From NCBI GenBank assembly GCA_910588775.1, contig CAJURH010000010.1, positions 1-64,000 on the forward strand: a stretch of DNA of 64,000 bases. The letters run 5' to 3'. The translations under genes and the position numbers were made by a program. Source of the DNA: an uncultured Lachnospiraceae bacterium (GTDB taxonomy: Bacteria; Bacillota; Clostridia; Lachnospirales; Lachnospiraceae). Below are positions 35,546 to 44,811 of this stretch, piece by piece (the stretch's first letter is position 1; each line of letters starts with the position of its first letter). The notes beneath the pieces are model-generated. The model saw only the letters and a list, made by a program, of their open reading frames with translations, was not told the DNA's origin and did no database searches.

Positions 35546-36457
35546 TTAGCCTTCCACCAATTCTTTCAACAACTGGGGAACCTTCTCGTCCATGTCCGCA
35601 TCACTGAACTGACAAGTCCCCACCGCCTTATGGCCACCGCCGCCATATTTCAGCATCAGGCTTCCCACATCCACATTGGACGTGCGGTTCAGCACACTGT
35701 AACCTACAGCCACAGAACATCCCTGACCACCCTTGCCATTTACAATCCATGCGGAAATGTTCTGTTCTGGATACATGCTGTAAATCATGAAACGGTTGCC
35801 CGTATAAATGGGGTCCACGCCTCTTAAGTCGGAAATAATTACGTCCCCTTCCACACGGGTATGGGCTTTCACCATTTCCTTAAATTTCTCCGTCTGCTCA
35901 AAATAAACTTCAATACGCTCTTTCACATCGGGAAGATTCAAGATTTCCTCTGTGCCCATGGTTCTGCACGCGTCCATCAGTTCCTCCATCAGGCGGTAAT
36001 TGGGGATGGTAAAGTTTCTCCATCTGCCAAGCCCGGTTCTGGGGTCCATCAGAAAGCCCACCAGAATCCATCCCGTGGGGCGCTGGATTTCATCAATGGT
36101 CAACTGAGCGGAATCCACCTTATCCACTGCCTCCATAATTTCCCCAAACTGCGGAAACTTCTCTTCCCCGCCATAATACTCATAGATAATCCTGGCGCAG
36201 GAAGGAGTCAGACGGCTTTCCCCTTTGTATTTGCCTTTCAATTCGTTTCTCTCCATTTCACTGGAGTGATGGTCAAACCAAAGTCCGCATCCCTCCACAA
36301 ATGGAACATTCGCCAGACAATCGTTTTCTGTTATTTCAACCAGTCCATCCTGCAGATCTTTGGGATGGGCAAACTTCCACGTATCAATAATTCCGGCCTC
36401 TTTCAAAAGAGCGCCGCACACCAAACCGTCAAAATCTGAACGGGTCACTAATCTCAT
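35546..36457 (-). CDS. DHH family phosphoesterase
   Basis: A 303-aa DHH/DHHA1 protein. Motifs: TRSDFDGLVCGALLKE at the start, LWFDHHSSEMER near 68 (the DHH signature), and GGGGHKAVGTCQF near 275 for the substrate-binding DHHA1 part. Relatives cleave oligoribonucleotides or cyclic dinucleotide products, but the exact activity is not assignable. ATG 36457 has TAGGAG upstream. It is the last gene after leuD, 33 bp away. Confidence 0.85.
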   Translation of the reverse strand: MRLVTRSDFDGLVCGALLKEAGIIDTWKFAHPKDLQDGLVEITENDCLANVPFVEGCGLWFDHHSSEMERNELKGKYKGESRLTPSCARIIYEYYGGEEKFPQFGEIMEAVDKVDSAQLTIDEIQRPTGWILVGFLMDPRTGLGRWRNFTIPNYRLMEELMDACRTMGTEEILNLPDVKERIEVYFEQTEKFKEMVKAHTRVEGDVIISDLRGVDPIYTGNRFMIYSMYPEQNISAWIVNGKGGQGCSVAVGYSVLNRTSNVDVGSLMLKYGGGGHKAVGTCQFSDADMDEKVPQLLKELVEG

Positions 36458-36490
36458 ATTTTTCACTCCTAACAGTATATATGCCACTGT

Positions 36491-36976
36491 CTATTTTGCA
36501 TTAATATAGTTTACTAAGCCGCCTGCCGCAATAATATTCTGCATAAAAGGCGGAAACGCCTGCCCTTGAAACTGGGTGCCTTTTGTACGGTTATAAATCA
36601 TTCCACTGTCAAAATCCACTTCCACCTGGTTTCCGTTTTCGATATCTTTGGCCGCCTCAGGGCACTCAATGATGGGCAAGCCAATATTAATGGCATTGCG
36701 GTAGAAAATCCGCGCAAAAGTCTCTGCAATCACACAGCTAACCCCGGAAGCTTTGATGGAAATGGGCGCGTGCTCTCTGGAGGAGCCACAACCAAAATTC
36801 TTATCCGCCACAATGATATCGCCCTTTTTCACTTTATTTACAAAATCCGGATCAATGTCAACCATGCAATGGGACGCCAGCTCAGCCGGGTCAGAAGAAT
36901 TCAGATACCTTGCCGGAATAATTACATCCGTATCCACGTTACTGCCATATTTAAATACTGTTCCGTTTGCTTTCAA
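36491..36976 (-). CDS. leuD: 3-isopropylmalate dehydratase small subunit (TTG start)
   Basis: A 161-aa subunit of isopropylmalate isomerase in leucine synthesis. It reads KANGTVFKYGSNVDTDVIIPARYL, with FGCGSSREHAP near 55. The family start coincides with a TTG at 36976 preceded by AGGAGG ten bases upstream; the longer open frame reading into leuC is unlike the family. Directly downstream of leuC by 20 bp. Confidence 0.93.
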   Translation of the reverse strand: MKANGTVFKYGSNVDTDVIIPARYLNSSDPAELASHCMVDIDPDFVNKVKKGDIIVADKNFGCGSSREHAPISIKASGVSCVIAETFARIFYRNAINIGLPIIECPEAAKDIENGNQVEVDFDSGMIYNRTKGTQFQGQAFPPFMQNIIAAGGLVNYINAK

Positions 36977-36996
36977 CTTTACCTGTCCTCCTGTTA

Positions 36997-38259
36997 TCAC
37001 AACTGCGTAGGTGAAGATATTTTTCCGGTCACTGCGCTGGCTGCGGCCACTGCCGGACCAGCCAGATACACTTCCGATTCCACATGGCCCATACGTCCCA
37101 CGAAATTCCGGTTGGTGGTGGCGACGCAGCGTTCTCCTTCTGCGAGAATGCCCATATATCCGCCCAGACATGGCCCACAGGTAGGCGTGCTTACCACAGC
37201 GCCCGCTTCAATGAATATTTTCACCAGCCCCTCTTCCACTGCCTGCAGATAAATGGCCTGGGTAGCCGGGATAACGATACAGCGCACGCCTTTTTTTACC
37301 TTGCGGCCCTTTAGAATATCGGCTGCGCAGCGCAGATCCTCCATCCTTCCGTTGGTGCAGGAACCAATCACAGACTGATCGATCTGCACCTCCTCTGCAA
37401 TCTGAGAAATCCCTTTGGTATTCTCCGGAAGATGCGGAAATGCTACCATAGGCTCTAATTGATCCAAATCAATCACGTACTCCTGTTCATAAACAGCGTC
37501 CGCGTCCGCTTCGTAAACCGTAAACTCCCGATTGGAATGTTCTTTCATATAAGCGATCGCTTTGTCATCCACCGGGAAAATACCGTTTTTGCCACCAGCC
37601 TCAATGGCCATGTTGGAGATGGCAAAACGGTCGTCCATGCTCAGAGAAGCCACGCCGTCTCCCACAAATTCCATAGATTTGTACAAAGCGCCATCTACGC
37701 CTATTTTACCAATGATATACAGGATTACATCCTTGCCGCTGACCCATTTGGGCAGCGATCCCTTCAATTCAAACTTCAATGCAGCCGGAACTTTAAACCA
37801 TGCCTTGCCCGTAGCCATTCCAGCCGCCATATCTGTACTGCCCACACCCGTGGAGAATGCGCCCAGAGCGCCATATGTGCAAGTGTGGGAATCCGCGCCG
37901 ATAATCACGTCCCCGGCCACGGTCAGCCCTTTCTCCGGAAGAAGCGCATGTTCAATTCCCATTTCCCCCACATCGAAAAAATTGGTGATCTGATGTCTGT
38001 GCGCAAATTCCCGCACACATTTACAATGCTGTGCCGACTTAATATCTTTATTTGGAACAAAATGATCCATCACCAGCGCTACCTTGTCTTTATCAAATAC
38101 AGTGTCTACCGTCATCTGATCCATCTCACGGATAGCCACCGGAGAAGTAATATCATTTCCCAGTACCAAATCCAAATTCGCTTCGATTAACTGCCCGGCC
38201 TGCACAGAATCTAAACCTGCATGGGCAGCCAGTATCTTCTGGGTCATCGTCATTCCCAT
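36997..38259 (-). CDS. leuC: 3-isopropylmalate dehydratase large subunit
   Basis: A 420-aa aconitase-type subunit of the bacterial short LeuC form. The 4Fe-4S ligands are in GSCTNGR near 297 and PTCGPCLGG near 357. ADSHTCTYGALG near 126 is also present. Functions with LeuD to isomerise isopropylmalate. It follows the chemoreceptor gene by 38 bp. Confidence 0.95.
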   Translation of the reverse strand: MGMTMTQKILAAHAGLDSVQAGQLIEANLDLVLGNDITSPVAIREMDQMTVDTVFDKDKVALVMDHFVPNKDIKSAQHCKCVREFAHRHQITNFFDVGEMGIEHALLPEKGLTVAGDVIIGADSHTCTYGALGAFSTGVGSTDMAAGMATGKAWFKVPAALKFELKGSLPKWVSGKDVILYIIGKIGVDGALYKSMEFVGDGVASLSMDDRFAISNMAIEAGGKNGIFPVDDKAIAYMKEHSNREFTVYEADADAVYEQEYVIDLDQLEPMVAFPHLPENTKGISQIAEEVQIDQSVIGSCTNGRMEDLRCAADILKGRKVKKGVRCIVIPATQAIYLQAVEEGLVKIFIEAGAVVSTPTCGPCLGGYMGILAEGERCVATTNRNFVGRMGHVESEVYLAGPAVAAASAVTGKISSPTQL

Positions 38260-38297
38260 TACATCTTCCTCCTCGTCCCGAAAAAACGTTCAGGGGC

Positions 38298-40001
38298 TTA
38301 TTCCACATCCGCCTGATAGTCTCCCGAATTTTTCAATCTGAAACGTCCTACAAAGTTTTTCAGTATCTGCGCCTGATCGGATAACTCTTCACTGGCGGCC
38401 GCGCTCTGCTGCGCCGTAGCGGAGTTGGTCTGCACTACGCTGGAAATCTGATCTACTCCCTCTGTAACCTGTGCAATGGCCTGCGCCTGCTCATTGGAAG
38501 CGGTGGAAATCTTGCTCACAATGGTTGTAATGTTCTTGGCGCCCTCTACCGCTTTAATCAATGCCTGCGCTGTATCCCCAGCAATGGACGTTCCCCGTTC
38601 CACAGCCTGCAGTGAATTTTCAATCAGGATGGACGTATTCTGGCTGGCCTCAGCGCTCTTAGACGCCAGGCTGCGCACTTCATCCGCCACCACGGCAAAA
38701 CCTTTTCCGGCTGCGCCCGCTCTTGCAGCTTCCACAGCCGCGTTCAGCGCCAGGATATTGGTCTGGAACGCAATGTCTTCAATAGTTTTAATGATCTTGC
38801 CGATTTCACTGGAGCTCTTGCTGATATCTTCCATGGCGCGGATCATTTCCTGCATCTTCTGGTTACTGTCTTCCATCTCATCGCCCACCTGGCTGGCTGC
38901 CTGGCTGGCCTGTTCTGCGTTCTGCGCATTGTCTTTCACCTGTGAAGAAATCTCGGTTACTGTAGCCGCCAATTCCTGAATGGAAGAAGCCTGCTCAGTG
39001 GCGCCCTGTGAAAGGGCCTGGGAACCGTCGGATACCTGTACAGAACCAGAGGCTACCTGATCCGCAGATTCATTCACGTGTGACAGAGTATCGCTAAGAT
39101 TCGAATTAATCTCACGCAGAGATCCCAAAATAGCCGCAAATTCCCCCACATAACGATGCTCCGCCTGGGTCTTCACATTAAAATTGCCAGAAGCCATCTC
39201 GTCCAGCAGATAAGTCTCATCCGAAATAATATCTTTCAGAGATTCCGCCAGCTCGCGCATGGCGTTGGAGAGTACGCCCAGTTCGTCCTTGGACTCATAC
39301 TGCACTGTAACATCCAGATGTCCTTCCGCCATCTGCAGCGCCGCGCTTTCGATTTCGGCAATCGGTAACCGCAGCCCTCTTGTTATGTATGTGGATAGGA
39401 AAAGCGTAATCAACACTGCAATCACAGCAATCACTAAAACGATAATCTGCACGCCCACCTGCGTTCTCTCTGAAGAGCTGAAAGCACTCTTCACAGTTTG
39501 ATCGGTGCTGTCCTGCATCTCCATCAGCATCTGGTTAATCTCTTCCAGCAAAGGCTGGTAAGAAGTAAAGAACACATCGTTCGCCTCTTGATTTTTTCCC
39601 TGACTGTCAAGCTGTGTAATATTATCCCAATATGTCTGGGATTCGTCCAAAAGCGTCTGAATCTTTGCAAATTCATCCTTAGCATTTGGATAGATTTCTC
39701 CAAGCTCTTCTATAATCCCAGACATTGTGTCTATCTGCGCACTGGAATCATTCACATATTCCTGCTTACTGGCAGCGTCATCTTCAAGAAGAGCCAGTGA
39801 AACGGCCTTCATGCACCGCTGCATAGACCTGCGCATATCCATGGTCTTTACGCTAACCTGGTAATTCACTTTGTAAAATTGTTCGAAGTTATTTCCCAGC
39901 GTATTCATGCTCAGCTGGGAAACCACTATGGTTATCAGATACAGAACAATAATTGTTCCAAAGGTAATCAATAATTTTTTACCAATTCTCAAGTTTTTCA
40001 T
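38298..40001 (-). CDS. Methyl-accepting chemotaxis protein, 4HB type, within the ilv/leu gene string
   Basis: A 567-aa chemoreceptor. Helix 1 about residues 9-30, a four-helix-bundle sensor about 35-185, helix 2 about 187-208, HAMP, and a signalling domain with the conserved tip IEDIAFQTNILALNAAVEA. It lies between a DUF4234-like gene and leuC on the same strand without large gaps, an unusual place for a chemoreceptor. Ligand unknown. Confidence 0.9.
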   Translation of the reverse strand: MKNLRIGKKLLITFGTIIVLYLITIVVSQLSMNTLGNNFEQFYKVNYQVSVKTMDMRRSMQRCMKAVSLALLEDDAASKQEYVNDSSAQIDTMSGIIEELGEIYPNAKDEFAKIQTLLDESQTYWDNITQLDSQGKNQEANDVFFTSYQPLLEEINQMLMEMQDSTDQTVKSAFSSSERTQVGVQIIVLVIAVIAVLITLFLSTYITRGLRLPIAEIESAALQMAEGHLDVTVQYESKDELGVLSNAMRELAESLKDIISDETYLLDEMASGNFNVKTQAEHRYVGEFAAILGSLREINSNLSDTLSHVNESADQVASGSVQVSDGSQALSQGATEQASSIQELAATVTEISSQVKDNAQNAEQASQAASQVGDEMEDSNQKMQEMIRAMEDISKSSSEIGKIIKTIEDIAFQTNILALNAAVEAARAGAAGKGFAVVADEVRSLASKSAEASQNTSILIENSLQAVERGTSIAGDTAQALIKAVEGAKNITTIVSKISTASNEQAQAIAQVTEGVDQISSVVQTNSATAQQSAAASEELSDQAQILKNFVGRFRLKNSGDYQADVE

Positions 40002-40052
40002 ACTCTTCTCCTCGTCCCAAAAGTTACATCAATTCCCCCCAAAAACAGATGT

Positions 40053-40418
40053 TTAATAGCCGTTTGGGCGGAAACCTGCATAATATTGATTCAACTCATT
40101 TTGCGCCACTGCGCAGACTACGATGGAAAGCCCAAATATGTCCAGCAGCAAATACAAAATCCCTGAATTATCCGTATAGCGTCCATAACGGGAGTTTATC
40201 CGGTCAATCCTCTGCCCCAACTGATAAGCCCAGTAAATTCCGTATATGCCACAAGTAACCAAATTCAGCAAAACCACCGTAACTCCGCTGGTCCCAGGTT
40301 CGTTGGCCGCAGCCAGCGAATCATCGTTCAGCACAAGCATCCAATATAGACCGAACAAACCACAGGTAACCAGGGTAAGTATTACATATATGGCCACATT
40401 TCTTACCATAGGATTCAT
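40053..40418 (-). CDS. DUF4234-like membrane protein
   Basis: A 121-aa protein with three hydrophobic segments. It repeats the family-like motif VTCGLFGLYWML and VTCGIYGIYWAY in two helices, typical of DUF4234. It is located between ilvC (28 bp) and the chemoreceptor gene (51 bp). Function unknown. Confidence 0.75.
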   Translation of the reverse strand: MNPMVRNVAIYVILTLVTCGLFGLYWMLVLNDDSLAAANEPGTSGVTVVLLNLVTCGIYGIYWAYQLGQRIDRINSRYGRYTDNSGILYLLLDIFGLSIVVCAVAQNELNQYYAGFRPNGY

Positions 40419-40445
40419 TAAATATCCTCACTCTACAATCCGAAA

Positions 40446-41459
40446 TTAATTATCCAGTAATTTATTTTCTTCATTCCAGCTATAGAGCTTCCGCAATTCT
40501 TTGCCCACCTGCTCCAGCTGATGGTCTGCCTCGATCCGTCTCTTTGCCATGAAACTTGGACAGCCCACTTTATTCTCTGTCAACCATTCGCGGGCGAACT
40601 TGCCTTCCTGAATGTCTTTCAATACCTGACGCATGGTATTCTTGGTCTCTTCTGTGATAATCTTGGGACCGGTCAGGTAATCCCCGAACTCCGCCGTATT
40701 GGAAATAGAATAGCGCATGCCTGCGAAACCGCTCTGGAAAATCAGATCTACAATCAGCTTCATCTCGTGGATGCATTCAAAATATGCGCTCTCCGGCTCG
40801 TATCCCGCTTCCACCAGCACCTCAAATCCGGCTTTCATCAGAGCTGTCACGCCGCCGCAGAGCACTGCTTGCTCGCCGAAGAGATCCGTCTCTGTCTCTT
40901 CTCTGAATGTGGTCTGCAAAACGCCCGCTCTTGCGCCGCCGATGGCCAGTGCGTACGCCAATGCCAAATCATGGGCTTTGCCTGTGTAATCCTGCTGTAC
41001 GGCGATCAGACAGGGAACGCCTTTTCCTTCCTGGTACTGACTTCTCACTGTATGTCCTGGCCCTTTCGGCGCGATCATGGTCACGTCCACGTTGGCCGGA
41101 GGCTTAATCTGTCCGAAATGAATGGCAAAACCATGGGAGAACATCAGCATGTTGCCCTCTTCCAGATTCGGTTCAATGGATTCCTTATACAAAGCCGCCT
41201 GTTTCTCATCGTTAATCAGAATCATGATAACGTCCGCTTTCTTGGCCGCCTCTGCCGCTGTGTATACCTCAAACCCTTGCTCTTCTGCGCGCTTCCAGGA
41301 CTTGCTCCCTTCGTAAAGGCCGATGATCACATTACAGCCAGACTCTTTCGCATTCAACGCCTGCGCATGGCCCTGACTCCCGTAGCCGATCACCGCAATC
41401 GTCTTCCCCTCCAAAAGAGAAAGGTTACAATCTTCCTGATAATAAATTTTTGCTGCCAT
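40446..41459 (-). CDS. ilvC: Ketol-acid reductoisomerase
   Basis: A 337-aa class I enzyme of valine, leucine and isoleucine synthesis. NAD(P)-binding motif IAVIGYGSQGHAQALN near 20; APKGPGHTVRSQY near 131; catalytic Glu residues in ETDLFGEQAVLCGG and the GMRYSISNTAEFGD knot segment. AGGAGG upstream. Follows ilvN by 87 bp. Confidence 0.96.
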   Translation of the reverse strand: MAAKIYYQEDCNLSLLEGKTIAVIGYGSQGHAQALNAKESGCNVIIGLYEGSKSWKRAEEQGFEVYTAAEAAKKADVIMILINDEKQAALYKESIEPNLEEGNMLMFSHGFAIHFGQIKPPANVDVTMIAPKGPGHTVRSQYQEGKGVPCLIAVQQDYTGKAHDLALAYALAIGGARAGVLQTTFREETETDLFGEQAVLCGGVTALMKAGFEVLVEAGYEPESAYFECIHEMKLIVDLIFQSGFAGMRYSISNTAEFGDYLTGPKIITEETKNTMRQVLKDIQEGKFAREWLTENKVGCPSFMAKRRIEADHQLEQVGKELRKLYSWNEENKLLDN

Positions 41460-41546
41460 TTGTTCATTTACCTCCTGCTTAAATTATGTTTTTTATCCAT
41501 TTTTCTATACGGCAACGCCTGCCAGGCAGGCATATCCGAATGACAA

Positions 41547-42047
41547 TTATGACAAGAACCGAACGTCATCCGCGCCTCTGGAAAGCCCAGTGATGCCAGT
41601 TCTGGCCAGCTCCAGTATCTCATAGCCTTCCAACAGGCTAAGGAAAGCTTCCAGCTTGGACTTGGCTCCCGTCAGCTCGATCACCAGTGATTTCTGTCCT
41701 ATATCTACAATATTGGCCCTGAATACATTGGCGATGGATATCACATTCTGACGCTCCTCCACCGTCGCCGCCACCTTCACAAGAATCAGTTCCCGGTTTA
41801 CGCTCTGCTCCGGCTCCAGAACTTTAATGTCCCGCACATCCACCAGCTTGGACAGTTGATGGGTAATCTGTTCCAGAATCAGTTCGTCTCCGCTGGCCAC
41901 CACAGTCATCCTGGAAAACCTGGCGTCTGCCGTCACTCCGGCGGTGATGCTGTCTATGTTATACCCCCGCCTGCTGAAAAGGCCCGCAACCCGGCTTAGC
42001 ACGCCTGCCGTATTATCCGCCAAAATAGATAGTATTCTCTGTTTCAC
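41547..42047 (-). CDS. ilvN: Acetolactate synthase small (regulatory) subunit
   Basis: A 166-aa subunit with an N-terminal ACT domain (ILSILADNTAGVLSRVAGLFSRRGYNIDSI) that binds valine and a C-terminal ALS_ss_C domain. The catalytic subunit ilvB is not adjacent, so it must be encoded elsewhere. A promoter lies 36 bp upstream, leaving no room for a T-box or leader-peptide attenuator. Confidence 0.93.
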   Translation of the reverse strand: MKQRILSILADNTAGVLSRVAGLFSRRGYNIDSITAGVTADARFSRMTVVASGDELILEQITHQLSKLVDVRDIKVLEPEQSVNRELILVKVAATVEERQNVISIANVFRANIVDIGQKSLVIELTGAKSKLEAFLSLLEGYEILELARTGITGLSRGADDVRFLS

Positions 42048-42089
42048 TGGTTATTCTTCCTTTCATCCATATGTTTTAATATCCCATTA

Positions 42090-42118
42090 ATTTTACCAAG
42101 TTCTATTTTTTTTGTCAA
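42090..42118 (-). promoter_or_regulatory. ilvN-ilvC promoter
   Basis: Minus strand TTGACA (42118-42113), 17-bp spacer, TAAAAT (42095-42090). It begins just after the terminator of the histidine kinase gene. Confidence 0.75.
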
Positions 42119-42124
42119 TGGAAA

Positions 42125-42155
42125 GCCGCCTGTTCACCTGATAAAATCAGGCGGC
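42125..42155 (-). terminator. Terminator after the histidine kinase gene
   Basis: GCCGCCTG (42125-42132) pairs with CAGGCGGC (42148-42155). An alternative inner hairpin CCTGAT/ATCAGG (42137-42151) overlaps it. Minus strand continues with TTTCC. Confidence 0.65.
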
Positions 42156-42171
42156 CATTCATTTTACTTTT

Positions 42172-43707
42172 TTACCCGTCCATCTCCAATGGCAGCTCAA
42201 ACCAGAACATAACGCCATTGTCATAATTTTCCACCCCGAATTTCCGATGGTGGGACTCCATGATTGCCCTTACGATGGATAGCCCAATGCCGCTGCCGCC
42301 GTATTCCCTGGTGCGCGCTTTGTCCACTTTGTAAAACTTATCCCACACATGCTCCAGCGCCTCCTCAGGTATGGGCCTGCCGGAATTGAACACGGTGACG
42401 CGCACGTCTTTTTCCTGTCTGATCGCCTTTATTTCAACAATTTTCATATCATCCATGTGATTCAACGCATTGGTGAAAAAGTTGGTGACCACTTCTTCTA
42501 TCTTAAATTCATCCGCCTGCACATAGATAGGCGTCTGCCCGCCGTCAAAGAAAATGTGGGCTTCTTTTTGCTGAATCAGAATTTCTGAATTTTGCAGCAC
42601 TCCTTTGATGAGATCCACAATGTCAAACCGTTCCATCACCAGTCGGTCGTGCCCGGATTCCAACTGGTTTAAGCTTAAAAGCTTTTTTACCATAATATTC
42701 ATCTTGGAGGCTTCGTCCATGATCACTTCGCAGTAGAACTCCCGGCTTTCCAAGTCGTCCATGATATTGTCTTTCAGACCTTCCGCATAGCCCTGGATCA
42801 GCGCGATGGGCGTCTTCAACTCGTGGGACACATTATCCAGAAATTCTTTTCGCATCTCGTCAATTTTCACCTTTTCGGCAATATCCTTTTCCAACTGCTG
42901 GTTGGCGGACTGCAGTTTTAGGATGGTCCCTTCCAACTGCTCCGACATTTTGTTGAAATTTTCCCCCAACACATCCACTTCGTTGCTGTGGCGGCTGCGG
43001 TATTTCGTGCGGAAATCCAACTCAGACATGCGCTGGGATATAGCTGTCAACTCGGAAATCGGCTTGGTCAGATGGGTGGTGATCAGCCAAATGATAAAGG
43101 CGCTGATAATGATAATCACAATTCCCACGTAGAGATAAAACATGTTGGAGATGGATGCGCTCTCCCGGATGCTCTCCAGCGGCGAACGGATCATACAGGA
43201 ATTTCCATTGTCAAATTCCCCCCACAGTTCCAGATACTCCATCCCGGCGGAACGGTCCCGGCTCTTCTGAATTGCGTACATGCCAGTCTTCTCCAGGATT
43301 TCCTTCTGTTCCGCGTCCATGCCAGTTTGATAGCCGAACAAACTGGCCTCCATTCTGTCCACATCCCGCTCCTGTACATTGTAGAGCAGCGCCTGGCCCT
43401 GGCGGTTGGTGATGATCCAGGTCAGATTATTCTCCATGGAAGATTTCTTCAGTTCCGTGGGAACCGGAACTTCACCGGAGGCGTCCGCTCCGCTGCTCTC
43501 CAGCTCAATGTCAAAAGTTCCCAGATTGTTATAGGCCTCTTTGAGCACATCCGACTTTCTGGCAATGTAATACTCCGCCAAAAAAAAGCCGTTGATCACT
43601 GCGATGGCCGCCACAGACAGAAGCGTCATGCCAATGAAAATCAGGGCAATCTGATTGCGGAGAGAATGCTTTATTTTTCCACCTCGAATTTGTATCCCAT
43701 CCCCCAT
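42172..43707 (-). CDS. Sensor histidine kinase
   Basis: A 511-aa membrane kinase. Helix 1 about residues 18-42, an extracellular sensor, helix 2 about 180-202, HAMP, HisKA with phospho-His in FLDNVSHELKTPIAL near 295, and HATPase_c with GSGIGLSIVRAIMESH. The listed ATG at 43707 overlaps the response regulator by 37 bp and lacks a clear ribosome site, so the true start is uncertain. Partner of the preceding regulator. Confidence 0.9.
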   Translation of the reverse strand: MGDGIQIRGGKIKHSLRNQIALIFIGMTLLSVAAIAVINGFFLAEYYIARKSDVLKEAYNNLGTFDIELESSGADASGEVPVPTELKKSSMENNLTWIITNRQGQALLYNVQERDVDRMEASLFGYQTGMDAEQKEILEKTGMYAIQKSRDRSAGMEYLELWGEFDNGNSCMIRSPLESIRESASISNMFYLYVGIVIIIISAFIIWLITTHLTKPISELTAISQRMSELDFRTKYRSRHSNEVDVLGENFNKMSEQLEGTILKLQSANQQLEKDIAEKVKIDEMRKEFLDNVSHELKTPIALIQGYAEGLKDNIMDDLESREFYCEVIMDEASKMNIMVKKLLSLNQLESGHDRLVMERFDIVDLIKGVLQNSEILIQQKEAHIFFDGGQTPIYVQADEFKIEEVVTNFFTNALNHMDDMKIVEIKAIRQEKDVRVTVFNSGRPIPEEALEHVWDKFYKVDKARTREYGGSGIGLSIVRAIMESHHRKFGVENYDNGVMFWFELPLEMDG

Positions 43708-44351
43708 ACTGTTTTAATGTATTCTCCTTTTTTTCCCATTTTGCTGCGCAGTTTCTTCACATGGGTATCAATGGTTCTAGCGTCCCCAAAATAATCGTAA
43801 TTCCACACAGAATTTAAGATCTTCTCCCTGGAAAGCGCGATACCCTCATTTTCCACAAAATACGCCAGCAGTTCAAATTCTTTATAGCTAAGCTCCAGGG
43901 ATTTCCCGTCCAAAGTGACCTGATGGGCCGCTTTGTCCACGCAGACTCCACCCGCCTCCAGGGCCTTTTCCTGGCCAGCCCGGCTGCTCCTTCGCAAAAT
44001 AGCTTCCACCCGCGCCACTAGGATCTTGGGACTAAAAGGCTTGGAGATATATTCGTCCACGCCCAGCTCAAATCCCAGAAGCTCGTCCTGCTCGTCCCCG
44101 CGGGCGGTTAACATAATAATCGGAACTTTGGAATATTGGCGTATCTCTCGGCACACTTCCCAGCCGTCCATTTTCGGCATCATCACGTCCAGAATAATTA
44201 GAGCAATGTCCTTTTCTTCAAAGAAAGTGTCCACTGCCTCTGCGCCGTCTCCCGCCTCAAGAACGAGAAAACTTTTTTTCACCAGAAAATCCTTCACCAG
44301 CTTGCGCATTCTGGCTTCGTCATCCACTACAAGTATCTTCAACTGTTCCAT
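43671..44351 (-). CDS. OmpR-family response regulator
   Basis: A 226-aa regulator. Receiver with phospho-acceptor Asp in LIILDVMMPKMDG near 52, Lys near 103 (YISKPFSP), and a winged-helix DNA-binding C-terminus ending VWGMGYKFEVEK. ATG 44351 follows an AGGAGGGG site. Cotranscribed with the kinase gene. Confidence 0.93.
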   Translation of the reverse strand: MEQLKILVVDDEARMRKLVKDFLVKKSFLVLEAGDGAEAVDTFFEEKDIALIILDVMMPKMDGWEVCREIRQYSKVPIIMLTARGDEQDELLGFELGVDEYISKPFSPKILVARVEAILRRSSRAGQEKALEAGGVCVDKAAHQVTLDGKSLELSYKEFELLAYFVENEGIALSREKILNSVWNYDYFGDARTIDTHVKKLRSKMGKKGEYIKTVWGMGYKFEVEK

Positions 44352-44382
44352 AGATTCCCCTCCTGTTGGCTGCATCTGTCAT

Positions 44383-44417
44383 AGAAAAGACAAAAGCACA
44401 GCCGGATGGCTGTGCTT
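44383..44417 (-). terminator. tmRNA terminator
   Basis: Stem AGCACAGCC (44395-44403) with GGCTGTGCT (44408-44416) and a minus-strand tail TTTTGTCTTTT, just after the mature tmRNA 3' end. Confidence 0.85.
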
Positions 44418-44420
44418 CCA

Positions 44421-44758
44421 TGGAGTAGACGAGAGTCGAACTCGTGTCCGAAAACCCATCCCATGTCCTTCTACTATCATAGTCAGCTCTTTTACATTCC
44501 CTCTGCTGCCCGGGAGCTGACGCCCTGGCAGGTTCAGTAGCTTCATGGTACGCCTACAGACTCAAAGCTTCGCCTGCATCGTTTCCCACATAGTCGGCGC
44601 CAGATTCTCAACGTGTGGGTGCGTTAAGGCTGACGAGCAGCAACTAGGCTGCTAACGCGTAATTTTCTTCTGCGTTTATATTTAGGTTTGCGATTTGACG
44701 CATCGCCTGCGGATAGCTTCTCCATCTTCAAGGTCCCCGTCGAAACCGGTACTACCCC
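44421..44758 (-). ncRNA. ssrA: Transfer-messenger RNA (tmRNA)
   Basis: About 338 nt. The 5' end GGGGTAG pairs with 3' CTACTCC to make the tRNA-like acceptor stem (one G-U), and GGTTCGAC-like T-arm sequence lies near the 3' end. The open reading frame at 44691-44644 encodes the tag ANLNINAEENYALAA followed by TAG; the resume codon is GCA. The CCA end is not encoded (discriminator A is followed by TGG). A consensus promoter and a strong terminator flank it; smpB is upstream. Rescues stalled ribosomes with SmpB. Confidence 0.95.
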
Positions 44759-44771
44759 TGAGTGTGAATGT

Positions 44772-44800
44772 ATTATACAGGACTTTCGCGCCTCTGTCAA
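44772..44800 (-). promoter_or_regulatory. tmRNA promoter
   Basis: Minus strand TTGACA (44800-44795), 17-bp spacer, TATAAT (44777-44772): full consensus, about 14 bp before the mature 5' end. It lies between the smpB stop and ssrA. Confidence 0.9.
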
Positions 44801-44811
44801 CAACTATTTTT

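Noticed and set aside
36977..37171. Longer leuD frame reaching into leuC
   Set aside because: Those residues are an out-of-frame reading of leuC; a TTG start with AGGAGG fits the family start exactly.
42048..42171. T-box or leader-peptide attenuator before ilvN
   Set aside because: The predicted leader is only about 36 nt, and the hairpin in this gap lies upstream of the promoter, as the kinase terminator.
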